Positions 16,783 to 24,896 of a stretch of 35,974 nucleotides of DNA are shown here, piece after piece (position 1 is the stretch's first letter; each line of letters begins with the position of its first letter). Source of the stretch: Pseudorhodobacter aquimaris (GTDB lineage: Bacteria > Pseudomonadota > Alphaproteobacteria > Rhodobacterales > Rhodobacteraceae). The notes under the pieces are model-generated. The model did no database searches. It was not told the origin of the DNA and saw nothing but the letters and a program-made list of their open reading frames with translations. The stretch is from positions 1-35,974 of the forward strand of contig NZ_LGHS01000068.1 in the NCBI RefSeq assembly GCF_001202025.1, in the 5' to 3' direction. A program made the translations under genes and the position numbers.

Positions 16783-17706
16783 TTACAAAAGCGTTTCCAA
16801 CCGCAGATCGCCCATATTCTGGGCCATCCGCTCAACCATGAAATCAATGAAAAGCCGCGCTTTGGGGTCTTGTTTTCGGCGGTGGGAATAGAGACAAGCC
16901 ATCTGGATGGGTACAGGCGGGTGTTGCCGTAAAACCGGCACCAAACGCCCGTCCTTGATGTAATCGGACACTTCAAAAAGGGGCTTCATGATGATGCCCT
17001 GCCCCTGCAGCGCCCAATTTGTCAAAATATCCCCATCGTCACATTCAAAGGGACCGGAAACCTCTATTCGTTTGGGGCCGTCACTGGTTTGCAGCGGCCA
17101 CTGAAACTCTGGCGCGCCGGGATAGCGCAAGTTCAGGCAATCATGTTTTGACTTCAACGCCTCAACGCTGTCGGGTTCGCCACGCGCCGCAATATAATCG
17201 GGCGAGGCGCATAAAACCCGTTCACAATCGGCAATTTTACGGATGCGTAGACTGGAATCTTCGGGAATGCCAAGGAAGAATGCAACATCCAACCCCTCCA
17301 TCGCCAAGTCGATCTTGCGGTCGGACAGGCGCAGGCGGATCTTGATCAACGGATAATCCGCGTGGAATGAGGCCGCCTCGGGTGCGATCAGACGCCGCCC
17401 CACCCCCAAAGGCGCCGAGACATGCAAAATGCCGCGCGGCACCAGCGTGACCTCATTCACCTCTGCTTCGGCCTCATCCACCGCATCCAGAATTTTGCGC
17501 GCGCCGGGGTAAAAGATATTGCCCTGCTCGGTCGCGTTCAGCATCCGTGTTGTGCGTTGAAACAGCCGCACGCCCAGATGTTCCTCAAGCTGCGAGATCC
17601 GCGCCGAGGCCACCGCCGCCGATATCCGCATATCGCGCGCGGCCGAGGACATATTCCCCAGCTCGTACACACGGATGAAAGTTCTGATGTTATCAAGATA
17701 TGCCAT
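16783..17706 (-). CDS. LysR-family transcriptional regulator, divergent from the puuD-like gene
   Basis: The 307-aa protein has a LysR helix-turn-helix at residues about 3-62 (NIRTFIRVYELGNMSSAARD, SAAVASARISQLEEHLGVRL) followed by the PBP2-type effector domain (about 90-295; LHVSAPLGVGRRLIAPEAAS, LAMEGLDVAFFLGI, GQGIIMKPLFEV). It is divergent from the puuD-like gene across 106 bases, the usual place for a LysR protein that controls its neighbour. The effector cannot be read from sequence; a purine or C2 metabolite is a guess from context. Confidence 0.88.
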   Translation of the reverse strand: MAYLDNIRTFIRVYELGNMSSAARDMRISAAVASARISQLEEHLGVRLFQRTTRMLNATEQGNIFYPGARKILDAVDEAEAEVNEVTLVPRGILHVSAPLGVGRRLIAPEAASFHADYPLIKIRLRLSDRKIDLAMEGLDVAFFLGIPEDSSLRIRKIADCERVLCASPDYIAARGEPDSVEALKSKHDCLNLRYPGAPEFQWPLQTSDGPKRIEVSGPFECDDGDILTNWALQGQGIIMKPLFEVSDYIKDGRLVPVLRQHPPVPIQMACLYSHRRKQDPKARLFIDFMVERMAQNMGDLRLETLL

Positions 17707-17720
17707 GACAGGATTGATAG

Positions 17721-17759
17721 TACAATTTTGAAACAGCTAGAAGTCTTTTTGTAATACAA
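17721..17759. promoter_or_regulatory. Candidate LysR operator upstream of the puuD-like gene
   Basis: TTGTAATACAA (17749-17759) is a perfect palindrome around a central A. The half-site TACAAT recurs at 17721-17726 and at 17755-17760. Both lie in the gap between the LysR gene and the puuD-like gene, fitting LysR recognition and activation sites. Confidence 0.4.
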
Positions 17760-17812
17760 TCAAATCGCGCGTGCGTTTAAAGTCGAAAGATTAGGGAAAA
17801 GGGGAGGTCTAT

Positions 17813-19072
17813 ATGTACGAGATGGCAATCATCTGGGACTGGCTGGGCTTTGCTATACGGTGGCTGCATGTCATCACCGCGATGGCATGGATCGGCGCAT
17901 CATTCTATTTTATCGCACTGGATCTTGGCCTGCGCAAAGTGCCGAACATGCCAGAAGGCGCGCATGGTGAGGAATGGCAGGTCCATGGCGGCGGGTTTTA
18001 CCACATCCAGAAATATCTGGTCGCACCGGCCAATATGCCCGAGCATCTGATCTGGCATAAATGGCAAAGCTATACGACCTGGATTTCAGGCGCGGCCTTG
18101 TTGATGGTCGTCTATTGGGCGGGTGCAGAGCTGTATCTGATCGACGCGCAAAAGGCCGATCTGTCGCAGTTGCAGGGCATCGTGATCTCGGCCGCATCGC
18201 TGACCCTTGGCTGGATGATCTATGATTTTCTGTGCAAATCCAAGCTGGGCGAGCGTCCGACCTTGTTGATGGTCTTGCTGTTTGTTTTGCTGGTGATCAT
18301 GGCTTGGGGCTATAACCAGATTTTCACGGGCCGCGCGGCCTTGCTGCATCTGGGGGCCTTTACCGCCACGATCATGACCGCCAATGTGTTTTTCATCATT
18401 ATGCCGAACCAGCGCATTGTGGTGAAAGATTTGCAAGAGGGCCGCACCCCGGCCGCGAAATACGGTAAAATCGCCAAGCTGCGCTCTACGCATAACAACT
18501 ATCTGACGCTTCCGGTTATTTTCCTGATGTTGTCGAACCACTATCCCTTGGCATTTGCGACCGAGTACAACTGGCTGATTGCGGCGCTGGTGTTCTTGAT
18601 GGGGGTTACGATCCGGCATTACTTTAACACGATGCACGCCACGGGCACGGGGCCGCATTGGACATGGTTTGTGACGACCGTGCTGTTCATCCTGATCATG
18701 GCGCTGTCCACCGCCCCGCTTATGCAAGACAGTTATGATGAGGCCGAGGCCCGCGATCTGACCAAGCTGGAACAGGTTTTCGCCAATGCCGAGGGTTTTG
18801 AGGAGGCGTCCGGGATCATCCCCGGGCGTTGCGCCATGTGCCATGCGCGGGAGCCGGGTTGGGAAGGCATCCACCGCGCACCCAAGGGGATCTTGTTGGA
18901 AACGGCCTCTGATATCGCGAAAAACGCCAAGCTGATTTATCTCCAATCCGGCGTTACCCGCGCGATGCCCCCCGCCAACCTGTCCTTCATGGAAGAGGAA
19001 GAGCGCGCCACGATCCGTAAATGGTATCGGAATGCGTCAAAAAATCTGCCCATTGCGGTTGCGATGGATTAA
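17813..19072 (+). CDS. puuD: PuuD-like membrane urate oxidase with cytochrome c domain
   Basis: The 419-aa protein has about eight membrane helices in its first 300 residues (WLHVITAMAWIGASFYFIAL, ISGAALLMVVYWAGAELYLI, then LLMVLLFVLLVIMAWGYNQI). It belongs to the urate hydroxylase PuuD (DUF989) family. The C-terminal 100 residues form a cytochrome c domain with the heme motif CAMCH at residues 340-344 and a likely distal Met in TRAMPPANLS. PuuD-type enzymes oxidise urate to 5-hydroxyisourate and pass electrons to the respiratory chain. The ATG at 17813 follows GGGGAGG. No other purine-degradation genes are present, so urate as the substrate rests on family only. Confidence 0.82.
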   Translation: MYEMAIIWDWLGFAIRWLHVITAMAWIGASFYFIALDLGLRKVPNMPEGAHGEEWQVHGGGFYHIQKYLVAPANMPEHLIWHKWQSYTTWISGAALLMVVYWAGAELYLIDAQKADLSQLQGIVISAASLTLGWMIYDFLCKSKLGERPTLLMVLLFVLLVIMAWGYNQIFTGRAALLHLGAFTATIMTANVFFIIMPNQRIVVKDLQEGRTPAAKYGKIAKLRSTHNNYLTLPVIFLMLSNHYPLAFATEYNWLIAALVFLMGVTIRHYFNTMHATGTGPHWTWFVTTVLFILIMALSTAPLMQDSYDEAEARDLTKLEQVFANAEGFEEASGIIPGRCAMCHAREPGWEGIHRAPKGILLETASDIAKNAKLIYLQSGVTRAMPPANLSFMEEEERATIRKWYRNASKNLPIAVAMD

Positions 19073-19102
19073 GCTACCCAAAAGCAAGGGTAGAGGGTTG
19101 GT

Positions 19103-19453
19103 ATGATTGTCCATCTGGCAACATTATTGATGTTCCAACTGGCGGGGGAGGCCCTGTCGCGCGGGCTGGGATTGATTATCCCCGGTCCGGTTCTTGGCAT
19201 GGTGTTTTTGCTGGTGTTTTTCATCCTGCTGCCACGAGCGGCGGCGGCAATCCAGCCCACAGCATTGGGCCTGTTGTCCCACCTGTCCTTGTTGTTCGTG
19301 CCGGCTGGTGTCGGGATTGTGGGGCATCTGGACAAGCTTGGCGCTGACGGGATGGCGATATTGCTGGCGATTGTGGGCAGCACGGGTTTGGCGATTGTAG
19401 TTGGCGCCCTGGTTTTTGTTGGCCTGTGCCGTTTGACGGAGAAAAGCCAATGA
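19103..19453 (+). CDS. lrgA: LrgA/CidA family membrane protein
   Basis: The 116-aa protein has four membrane helices and the LrgA family signature LIIPGPVLGMVFLLVFF near residues 24-40. LrgA/CidA proteins were first described as holin-like, but LrgAB-type pairs are now known to move pyruvate in Bacillus and Streptococcus. The gene begins 30 bases after the puuD-like stop and overlaps lrgB by four bases (ATGA). The short gap before it contains a small inverted repeat, CTACCC (19074-19079) with GGGTAG (19088-19093). It most likely forms one complex with LrgB. Confidence 0.85.
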   Translation: MIVHLATLLMFQLAGEALSRGLGLIIPGPVLGMVFLLVFFILLPRAAAAIQPTALGLLSHLSLLFVPAGVGIVGHLDKLGADGMAILLAIVGSTGLAIVVGALVFVGLCRLTEKSQ

Positions 19454-20166
19454 CCGGCCTGCCAGATATCTGGACCTATCTCGCCCAAGAGCCGTTGCTT
19501 TGGTTAACCGCCACCCTGATTGCTTACGGCGTGGGGGATGCGCTTTTCGGGCTGTCGGGGCGCAAGCCCTATGTGAACCCGGTGATGATCGCGGTTATCC
19601 TGCTGGCATCGCTTTTGTGGTTCGCGCGTGTGCCCTATGCGACCTATTTTGACGGCGCGCAATTTGTGCATTTCATGCTTGGACCGGCCACCGTGGCTTT
19701 GGCGGCGCCGCTTTATGCCAATCTGGGCAAGATCAAAACCTCTGCCATCCCGATGATCGGGGCGCTGGTTGCAGGCTCTGTCACCGCGATGCTTTCGGCC
19801 TTGGGGATTGCCTATGCTTTGGGCGTGCGAGGCGAGGTGCTTTTGTCGCTGGCCCCGAAATCCGTGACTGCTCCTGTCGCTTTGGGGGTGTCGGAATCCA
19901 TTGGCGGGTCGCCTACATTGACGGCCGTGCTGGTTATCCTGACAGGGATCACGGGGGCGGTGATGGCGACGCCCTTGCTCAATCTTATGCGGATCAAGAA
20001 CTGGCAGGCGCGGGGCTTTGCGGTTGGGGTTGCCTCGCACGGGATCGGAACGGCGCGGGCGTTTCAGGTGAATGAAACCGCCGGGGCCTTTGCCGGTATC
20101 GGGATGGGCATGAACGCGGTCTTGACGGCGATCATCGCGCCGATCCTTGTACGGCTGTTCCTCTGA
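19450..20166 (+). CDS. lrgB: LrgB/CidB/PLGG1 family membrane transporter
   Basis: The 238-aa protein has about seven to eight membrane helices and LrgB motifs: RKPYVNPVMIAVILLAS, LGPATVALAAPLYANL, LAPKSVTAPVALGVSESIGG and VGVASHGIGTARAFQVNETA. The family includes the plant plastid glycolate/glycerate carrier PLGG1 (an LrgA-LrgB fusion) and bacterial pyruvate carriers. Next to a glyoxylate-assimilation locus, a glycolate or glyoxylate transport role is attractive but inferred. The ATG at 19450 overlaps lrgA; a longer frame from 19426 would overlap it more without reason. It converges on the flavin reductase gene with three bases between stops. Confidence 0.88.
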   Translation: MTGLPDIWTYLAQEPLLWLTATLIAYGVGDALFGLSGRKPYVNPVMIAVILLASLLWFARVPYATYFDGAQFVHFMLGPATVALAAPLYANLGKIKTSAIPMIGALVAGSVTAMLSALGIAYALGVRGEVLLSLAPKSVTAPVALGVSESIGGSPTLTAVLVILTGITGAVMATPLLNLMRIKNWQARGFAVGVASHGIGTARAFQVNETAGAFAGIGMGMNAVLTAIIAPILVRLFL

Positions 20167-20169
20167 CCC

Positions 20170-20670
20170 CTATTCGGACGCGGAAAACTGGCCGTATTTC
20201 CCTTGGGTAAACACCAAAGGCGCGCCTGCATTTCGGACACAGCGCAAGACGCGGCCCACGATGATCAGGTGATCCCCGCCATCATGGGTGGCATGTTGCA
20301 CACAGTCAAACCGTGCCAGCGCGCCTGCGATCAGGGGCACCCCCTCGGCGTTGTGATGATAGGATATGCCCTCAAACCCCGGCCCTCCACGAATGAATCG
20401 CGGGATCAAATCACCCTGGGCCGCGGTCAGAACATGAATGGCAAAGTGCCGCGCGCCTGCAAAATGCGTGAAACGAGAGGACCGCTTGGCAGGTGACCAC
20501 AGCACCAGCGGCGGCTCCATCGACAGGCTGGCAAAGCTGTTGGCGGTAAATCCCATCGGCGTGTGTTCCCCCGCAATCGTGACAATCGTCACCCCGGTCG
20601 CAAAGCAGCCCAAAGCATCGCGAAATGCGCGGGCGTTGCTGGCGTCGGGGATAAAGTTCTGTTCTGTCAT
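20170..20670 (-). CDS. Flavin reductase-domain protein (HpaC/FMN-binding type)
   Basis: The 166-aa protein has the flavin reductase-like split-barrel domain: FRDALGCFATGVTIVTIAG, GFTANSFASLSMEPPLVLWS, RFTHFAGARHFAIHVL and HHNAEGVPLIAGALARFDC, ending in LVFTQGKYGQF. Such proteins supply reduced FMN/FAD to a two-component monooxygenase, or bind FMN themselves. The ATG at 20670 is preferred over 20736 because GGAGACGAA precedes it and the domain follows directly. It lies downstream of a LysR gene on the same strand (147 bases). No partner monooxygenase is in the window. Confidence 0.85.
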   Translation of the reverse strand: MTEQNFIPDASNARAFRDALGCFATGVTIVTIAGEHTPMGFTANSFASLSMEPPLVLWSPAKRSSRFTHFAGARHFAIHVLTAAQGDLIPRFIRGGPGFEGISYHHNAEGVPLIAGALARFDCVQHATHDGGDHLIIVGRVLRCVRNAGAPLVFTQGKYGQFSASE

Positions 20671-20816
20671 TTCGTCTCCGTCGGGCGGTGGAATGTCTTT
20701 TGTCGCCCTTTGGGCCTGCAGGTTTGGCGCGACCATATGGCCAAGCCGTTAACGGGAACAGCCCTTGGCCGCGTCTTTGTGCGAAATAAGGTGATTATCA
20801 GACAAGGCAACGCCAA

Positions 20817-21773
20817 TCAGCGATAGGTCCGCACAGAAAGGGATGTTTGTTCCAAGGTGGTTTGCAGCAGCGAGAGCAACCCTACCTCGGCCTGGTTCAT
20901 GGTGCGTTTGGGATTGGTCACAACATGAATGTCGATCGCAGGCAGGCCAGTATAGGGCGGCAGTTGCCACAAAAGGCCTTGGGCCACATCGCGGCGCGCC
21001 ACATGCACCGGCAGTGCGCCAATACCGAGGTTAGAGATGATCATCCGCCGCACCTCTGGCAAGCTGGACGATATCCCCTTCAGCCCCGGTCGCAGCCCCA
21101 GTTGCGCGCGCAAAGCAGCCACGCCAAACAGCGGGCCATTCGCCTCATCCGTTTGAAATGACACCGCATACTCGTCATGCAACTCTGACACAGCAATATC
21201 CTTGCGGCCAAAGAGCCTGTGTTTCGGGCCGCAATAAAATCCGAAATATTCACGGTAGAGGATGCGTTGGTCCAGCTTGCGGGTGTTGTCCTCCAGCAAA
21301 CATATCCCCAAAGTGACGCGGTTTTGCTGTACATAGGCCAGCACCTCGGCGCTTTCGACGGTTGAAAAGCTATAGGTGACCTGCGGGTGGTCCGCATTAA
21401 ACTGTTCCAGCACCGTATCAAAATGGGAAGAGACAACATGGCTGGCCACGGCGATGCTGATATGGCCGGTCACCTCGTCATCCATACCGCTCATCAGATT
21501 GGGCAGTTGTGAGATGGTGCCAAAAACCGAGCGCGCCTCGGCGTAAAGCACCTGACCAAGCGGCGTCACGCTGAAATGTGTGGGGGAGCGGTTGATAAGC
21601 TTGCGCCCAAAGCTGTCCTCCAGCCGCATAAGGGCCGCAGAGATGGTGGGCTGCTTTAGCCCCAGAAAATTCGCGGCAGGTGTGATACCGCCCTCATCCA
21701 CAACCACCATAAAAGTGCGCAGCAGATTCCAGTCCAATTGCCAGGGCAGACGCTGTTCATATTTTCTAAGCAT
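20817..21773 (-). CDS. LysR-family regulator, divergent from the amino-acid ABC transporter
   Basis: The 318-aa protein has a LysR DNA-binding domain (about 13-72; WNLLRTFMVVVDEGGITPAA, LGLKQPTISAALMRLEDSFG) and a C-terminal effector domain (about 100-310). It is transcribed away from the substrate-binding protein gene across about 134 bases containing a LysR-like palindrome, so it probably controls the transporter-catabolic operon. The flavin reductase gene follows on the same strand. The effector is unknown; the transported amine or amino acid is the natural candidate. Confidence 0.88.
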   Translation of the reverse strand: MLRKYEQRLPWQLDWNLLRTFMVVVDEGGITPAANFLGLKQPTISAALMRLEDSFGRKLINRSPTHFSVTPLGQVLYAEARSVFGTISQLPNLMSGMDDEVTGHISIAVASHVVSSHFDTVLEQFNADHPQVTYSFSTVESAEVLAYVQQNRVTLGICLLEDNTRKLDQRILYREYFGFYCGPKHRLFGRKDIAVSELHDEYAVSFQTDEANGPLFGVAALRAQLGLRPGLKGISSSLPEVRRMIISNLGIGALPVHVARRDVAQGLLWQLPPYTGLPAIDIHVVTNPKRTMNQAEVGLLSLLQTTLEQTSLSVRTYR

Positions 21774-21790
21774 AGATGAAATCTATTTTG

Positions 21791-21805
21791 GATATTTTCA
21801 ATATC
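21791..21805. promoter_or_regulatory. Candidate LysR operator for the ABC transporter operon
   Basis: GATATT-TTC-AATATC is a perfect 15-base inverted repeat, flanked on each side by ATCTATT. It lies 18 bases upstream of the LysR start, in the gap shared with the divergent substrate-binding protein gene. Size and T-N11-A form fit a LysR site. Confidence 0.5.
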
Positions 21806-21907
21806 TATTTGCCCTATGACCCCGTGCAATGCAACTCTGCTTGTGGAAAACAGATTTGGGCGCGATAATGCCCCGATATAAAGCAAACAACCGGGAGAGA
21901 TTTGCAC

Positions 21908-22693
21908 ATGACAATGATCACAAACATCCTTCGCCGCAGCGTCCTTGCAGGCGGAATCGCCGCCTTGGGCCTGACCCTTGCCCCCGCCGCCTTTGCGGAT
22001 GAACTGGAGGGTTTGAAAGAGCGCGGCGTCATGAAGATTGCGATGACAGGCCAATATCCGCCCTTCAATTTCGTGAACGACCAGAATGAGGTCGTCGGCT
22101 TTGACCCGGCAATCGGCGCAGAGATTGCCAAGCGCATGGGCATCGAGGTTGAAGTGGTGACAACCGCCTGGGACGGGATCATCGGCGGGTTGCTGGCCAA
22201 TAAGTTCGATGCTGTTGTCGGTTCCATGTCGATCACGGCAGAGCGGGAAAAGGTGATTGATTTCGTCGGCCCCTATTACAACACAAAACGCGCGTTTTTC
22301 ACTGTGGCGGGCTCGGATATCACCACGCTGGAACAACTGGATGATGCGGTTGTGGGCCTGACTTTGGGCGAAACCCACGACGAATGGGCCCGCGCGCAGG
22401 GCTATAACGTGAAAACCTATAAGGGTCTGCCAGAGTTGCTTATGGAGCTGACAAACGGTCGGATCGACGTGGTGATCAACGATTCCATTCCTGTTTTGCT
22501 GGCGATGAAAAGCGGGCAATATGATCTGGCTGAAATTCCGGCACCAGATGCAGAAAAATTCCCCGCTGGTATCGCCATCCGCAAAGGCAACCCCGAACTG
22601 AAAGCAGCCATGCAAGCGGCGCTGGATGAGATGATGGAAGACGGCACCTATCTGGAGATTGCGAACGAATGGGTCGGCGGCGACATCCGCTAA
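21908..22693 (+). CDS. Periplasmic substrate-binding protein of a polar amino-acid ABC transporter
   Basis: The 261-aa protein has a signal peptide (about 1-30, RRSVLAGGIAALGLTLAPAA then FA-DE) and a family 3 solute-binding domain: GVMKIAMTGQYPPFNFVNDQ, VVGFDPAIGAEIAKRMGIEV, FDAVVGSMSITAEREKVIDF and GRIDVVINDSIPVLLAM. These proteins bind amino acids, opines or related amines. The ATG at 21908 follows GGGAGAG. It is the first gene of an operon with two permeases and an ATPase, separated from the first permease by a strong hairpin. The ligand cannot be told from sequence; the downstream enzymes point to a non-standard amino acid. Confidence 0.9.
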   Translation: MTMITNILRRSVLAGGIAALGLTLAPAAFADELEGLKERGVMKIAMTGQYPPFNFVNDQNEVVGFDPAIGAEIAKRMGIEVEVVTTAWDGIIGGLLANKFDAVVGSMSITAEREKVIDFVGPYYNTKRAFFTVAGSDITTLEQLDDAVVGLTLGETHDEWARAQGYNVKTYKGLPELLMELTNGRIDVVINDSIPVLLAMKSGQYDLAEIPAPDAEKFPAGIAIRKGNPELKAAMQAALDEMMEDGTYLEIANEWVGGDIR

Positions 22694-22708
22694 ACCATCT
22701 CGTTAAAA

Positions 22709-22731
22709 GCCTGCCGGGGGGTCCGGCAGGC
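22709..22731 (+). promoter_or_regulatory. Strong hairpin between binding-protein and permease genes
   Basis: GCCTGCCGG (22709-22717), a five-base loop and CCGGCAGGC (22723-22731) form a perfect nine-pair GC-rich stem 15 bases after the binding-protein stop. No T run follows. Such intergenic stems often stabilise the upstream message or partly attenuate, giving more binding protein than permease. Confidence 0.6.
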
Positions 22732-22783
22732 GATGAGCGCGCTTTTGGTATTGGCGCGCAAGACCATCTCCAAAGGGCCAAAT

Positions 22784-23431
22784 ATGGATATTGACCTGAT
22801 CCTTCGCGTCTACCCTTTCTTTATCGAAGCGGCGTGGGTCACGATTGAATTGTCAGTTCTGACCACAATTCTAGGGCTTACTTGCGGGGCCTTGGGGGCA
22901 GCCGCCCGGCTGTCGCGCAATGTCGTATTGCGGGCAATAGGGGCGGTATATGTCAGCGTCTTTCGTGGCACCCCTGCGCTGATCCAACTGTTTATCCTCT
23001 ATTTCGGGGGGCCGCAGATCGGCATCAATCTGGATGCCTTTGATGCGGGGGTGATCGGGCTGGGGGTCAATATCGGCGCCTATATGACCGAGACCATGCG
23101 GGGGGCCATTATTTCCGTCAACAAGGGCCAGACAGAGGCCGCGCGCACGCTTGGCATGTCACGTTGGGAAACCATGCGCAAAGTTGTCCTGCCGCAGGCC
23201 ATGCGCATGATGATCCGTCCCTTGGGTGTGAATATCAACGCGCTGATCAAGGGCACGGCGCTGGTGGCTGCCATTTCGGTGGTGGAATTGACCTATACCG
23301 CGCAGCGCTACATCGGGTCGACCTATAAACCTTTTGAGATGTTCTTGCTGTCTGGCGTTTTGTACATGGTCATCATCTATATCGTCGGTCATGGCATTTC
23401 ATGGCTGGACCGCAAGGCGCGGATCGTATGA
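22784..23431 (+). CDS. Amino-acid ABC transporter permease (first)
   Basis: The 215-aa His/Glu/Gln/Arg/opine-family permease has about five membrane helices, the N-terminal motif FIEAAWVTIELSVLTTILGL, FRGTPALIQLFILYFGGPQI, and the cytoplasmic EAA loop EAARTLGMSRWETMRKVVLP that docks on the ATPase. The ATG at 22784 is chosen over 22733: the earlier one would start two bases after the hairpin, and AAAGGG precedes 22784. The pair with the next gene forms a heterodimeric channel. Confidence 0.9.
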   Translation: MDIDLILRVYPFFIEAAWVTIELSVLTTILGLTCGALGAAARLSRNVVLRAIGAVYVSVFRGTPALIQLFILYFGGPQIGINLDAFDAGVIGLGVNIGAYMTETMRGAIISVNKGQTEAARTLGMSRWETMRKVVLPQAMRMMIRPLGVNINALIKGTALVAAISVVELTYTAQRYIGSTYKPFEMFLLSGVLYMVIIYIVGHGISWLDRKARIV

Positions 23432-23452
23432 CCGGGCAAGGGGAGAACCGCT

Positions 23453-24109
23453 ATGGGACTTGATTTTAGCGTCGTGCCCGGCTATTTCGGCGTGCTTTTG
23501 CAGGGCATGGCATGGACGGTGGCCATCACCTTAGGTGCCGGTATCCTATCGTTTTTCGGCGGTATCATATTTGCCGTGGCCGCACTTTATGCGCCTTGGT
23601 TCATTCGCCTGCCGATGCGCCTGTTTGCATGGCTGTTTATGGGTACACCGCTGTTGTTGCAATTGTTCCTGATCTATTTCGGGCTGATCCAGATCGGGAT
23701 CGACCTGCCGGCCTTCGTCGCGGGCATCATCGGCTTGGGGCTGCATTTTGCGGTCTATAACTCGGAATTGATCCAATCATCGATTTTGGCGGTGGATAAG
23801 GGCCAATATGAGGGCGCGCGCACCCTTGGCCTTTCGCGTGGGCAAACCCTGCGCCAGATCATTATTCCGCAGGCGGTCCATGCGGTTATCCCGCCGATGG
23901 GCAACAATATGATCGCCCTGCTCAAGGATTCCGCGCTGGTGTCCGTGATCGGCGTGATGGAGCTGACGCTGGCCGCGCAGCAATCCATCAGCCGCACCTA
24001 CCGGCCCTTTGAATTCTACATCGCCGCTGCTTTTTGCTATTACATCATCAACCTCGCGCTGGAGGCTGGCTTGCGCCGGCTGGAACGTCGCATAGCCGCT
24101 TCGCGTTAA
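23453..24109 (+). CDS. Amino-acid ABC transporter permease (second)
   Basis: The 218-aa permease is of the same family as the preceding gene, with about five membrane helices, MGTPLLLQLFLIYFGLIQIG, and the EAA-type loop EGARTLGLSRGQTLRQIIIP near residues 120-140. GGGGAG precedes the ATG. It is 21 bases after the first permease and 15 bases before the ATPase. Two permease genes with one ATPase and one binding protein is the standard arrangement for polar amino-acid uptake. Confidence 0.9.
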   Translation: MGLDFSVVPGYFGVLLQGMAWTVAITLGAGILSFFGGIIFAVAALYAPWFIRLPMRLFAWLFMGTPLLLQLFLIYFGLIQIGIDLPAFVAGIIGLGLHFAVYNSELIQSSILAVDKGQYEGARTLGLSRGQTLRQIIIPQAVHAVIPPMGNNMIALLKDSALVSVIGVMELTLAAQQSISRTYRPFEFYIAAAFCYYIINLALEAGLRRLERRIAASR

Positions 24110-24124
24110 GGAAAGGAGGCACAG

Positions 24125-24895
24125 ATGAGATCATCCGCCTTTGTGGAAATCAAGAATGCCGCCAAAAGTTTTGGTACTTTGCAGGTGTTGCGTGACATTA
24201 ACCTGAGCGTGGAACGTGGGCAGATCGTGGCCATCATCGGGCCTTCAGGGTCGGGTAAATCCACCCTTCTGCGCGCGATAAATGAGCTGGACCCGCTGAC
24301 CTCGGGGGAGGTCTGGCTGGAGGGTGTGCAGATCAACCGCCAACTGCCACCGCGCCAATATGAAAAACACGTCAATCAGGTGCGCCAAAACATCGGAATG
24401 GTGTTCCAACATTTCAACCTGTTTCCGCATCTGACCGTGCGCGGCAATATCACGCTTGCGCCGCGGATGCTGAAAGGCATCAGCGAGGCCGATGCGAATG
24501 CGCTGGCCGAAGAGCAGCTGACCAAGGTCGGTCTGTTGGAAAAAATCGATGAATACCCCTCGCGGCTTTCGGGTGGTCAGAAACAGCGCGTGGCAATCGC
24601 GCGCGCCTTGGCGATGAAGCCGAAGGTGATGCTGTTTGACGAGGCGACATCCGCCCTTGACCCCGAATTGGTCGAGGAGGTCAATCAGGTCATGAAGCAG
24701 CTGGCCGAGGAACATATGACCATGATCATCGTGACCCATGAGATGGATTTCGCGGCCTCGGTCTGTGATCGGGTGATCTTTATGGATGGTGGCGTGGTGG
24801 TCGAAGAAGGCCCGCCAAGTGTGCTGTTCAAAAACCCGCAAGAGGAACGCACCCGCAACTTCCTGCGCAAACATCTTGCACGCAACGGGGACTAA
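24125..24895 (+). CDS. Amino-acid ABC transporter ATP-binding protein
   Basis: The 256-aa protein has the full ABC ATPase set: Walker [13 protein letters not shown] (about 39-50), Q-loop [17 protein letters not shown], signature [15 protein letters not shown], Walker [15 protein letters not shown] and the switch His in [10 protein letters not shown]. It is of the GlnQ/HisP type. A good ribosome site (AAGGAGG) precedes the ATG. The stop is one base before the aminotransferase ATG, tying uptake and catabolism into one message. Confidence 0.94.
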   Translation: MRSSAFVEIKNAAKSFGTLQVLRDINLSVERGQIVAIIGPSGSGKSTLLRAINELDPLTSGEVWLEGVQINRQLPPRQYEKHVNQVRQNIGMVFQHFNLFPHLTVRGNITLAPRMLKGISEADANALAEEQLTKVGLLEKIDEYPSRLSGGQKQRVAIARALAMKPKVMLFDEATSALDPELVEEVNQVMKQLAEEHMTMIIVTHEMDFAASVCDRVIFMDGGVVVEEGPPSVLFKNPQEERTRNFLRKHLARNGD

Positions 24896-24896
24896 G

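Noticed and set aside
18086-18946. 286-codon open frame on the minus strand inside the puuD-like gene
   Set aside because: Antisense shadow. Its sequence is His/Gln/Arg-rich low complexity and the plus-strand frame has clear membrane helices and a heme motif.
21902-21913. TTG at 21902 as start of the binding-protein gene
   Set aside because: The ATG at 21908 has better spacing from GGGAGAG and gives a normal signal peptide.
24245-24874. 209-codon minus-strand frame opposite the ABC ATPase gene
   Set aside because: Shadow of the ATPase gene; no ribosome site and unusual His/Arg composition.
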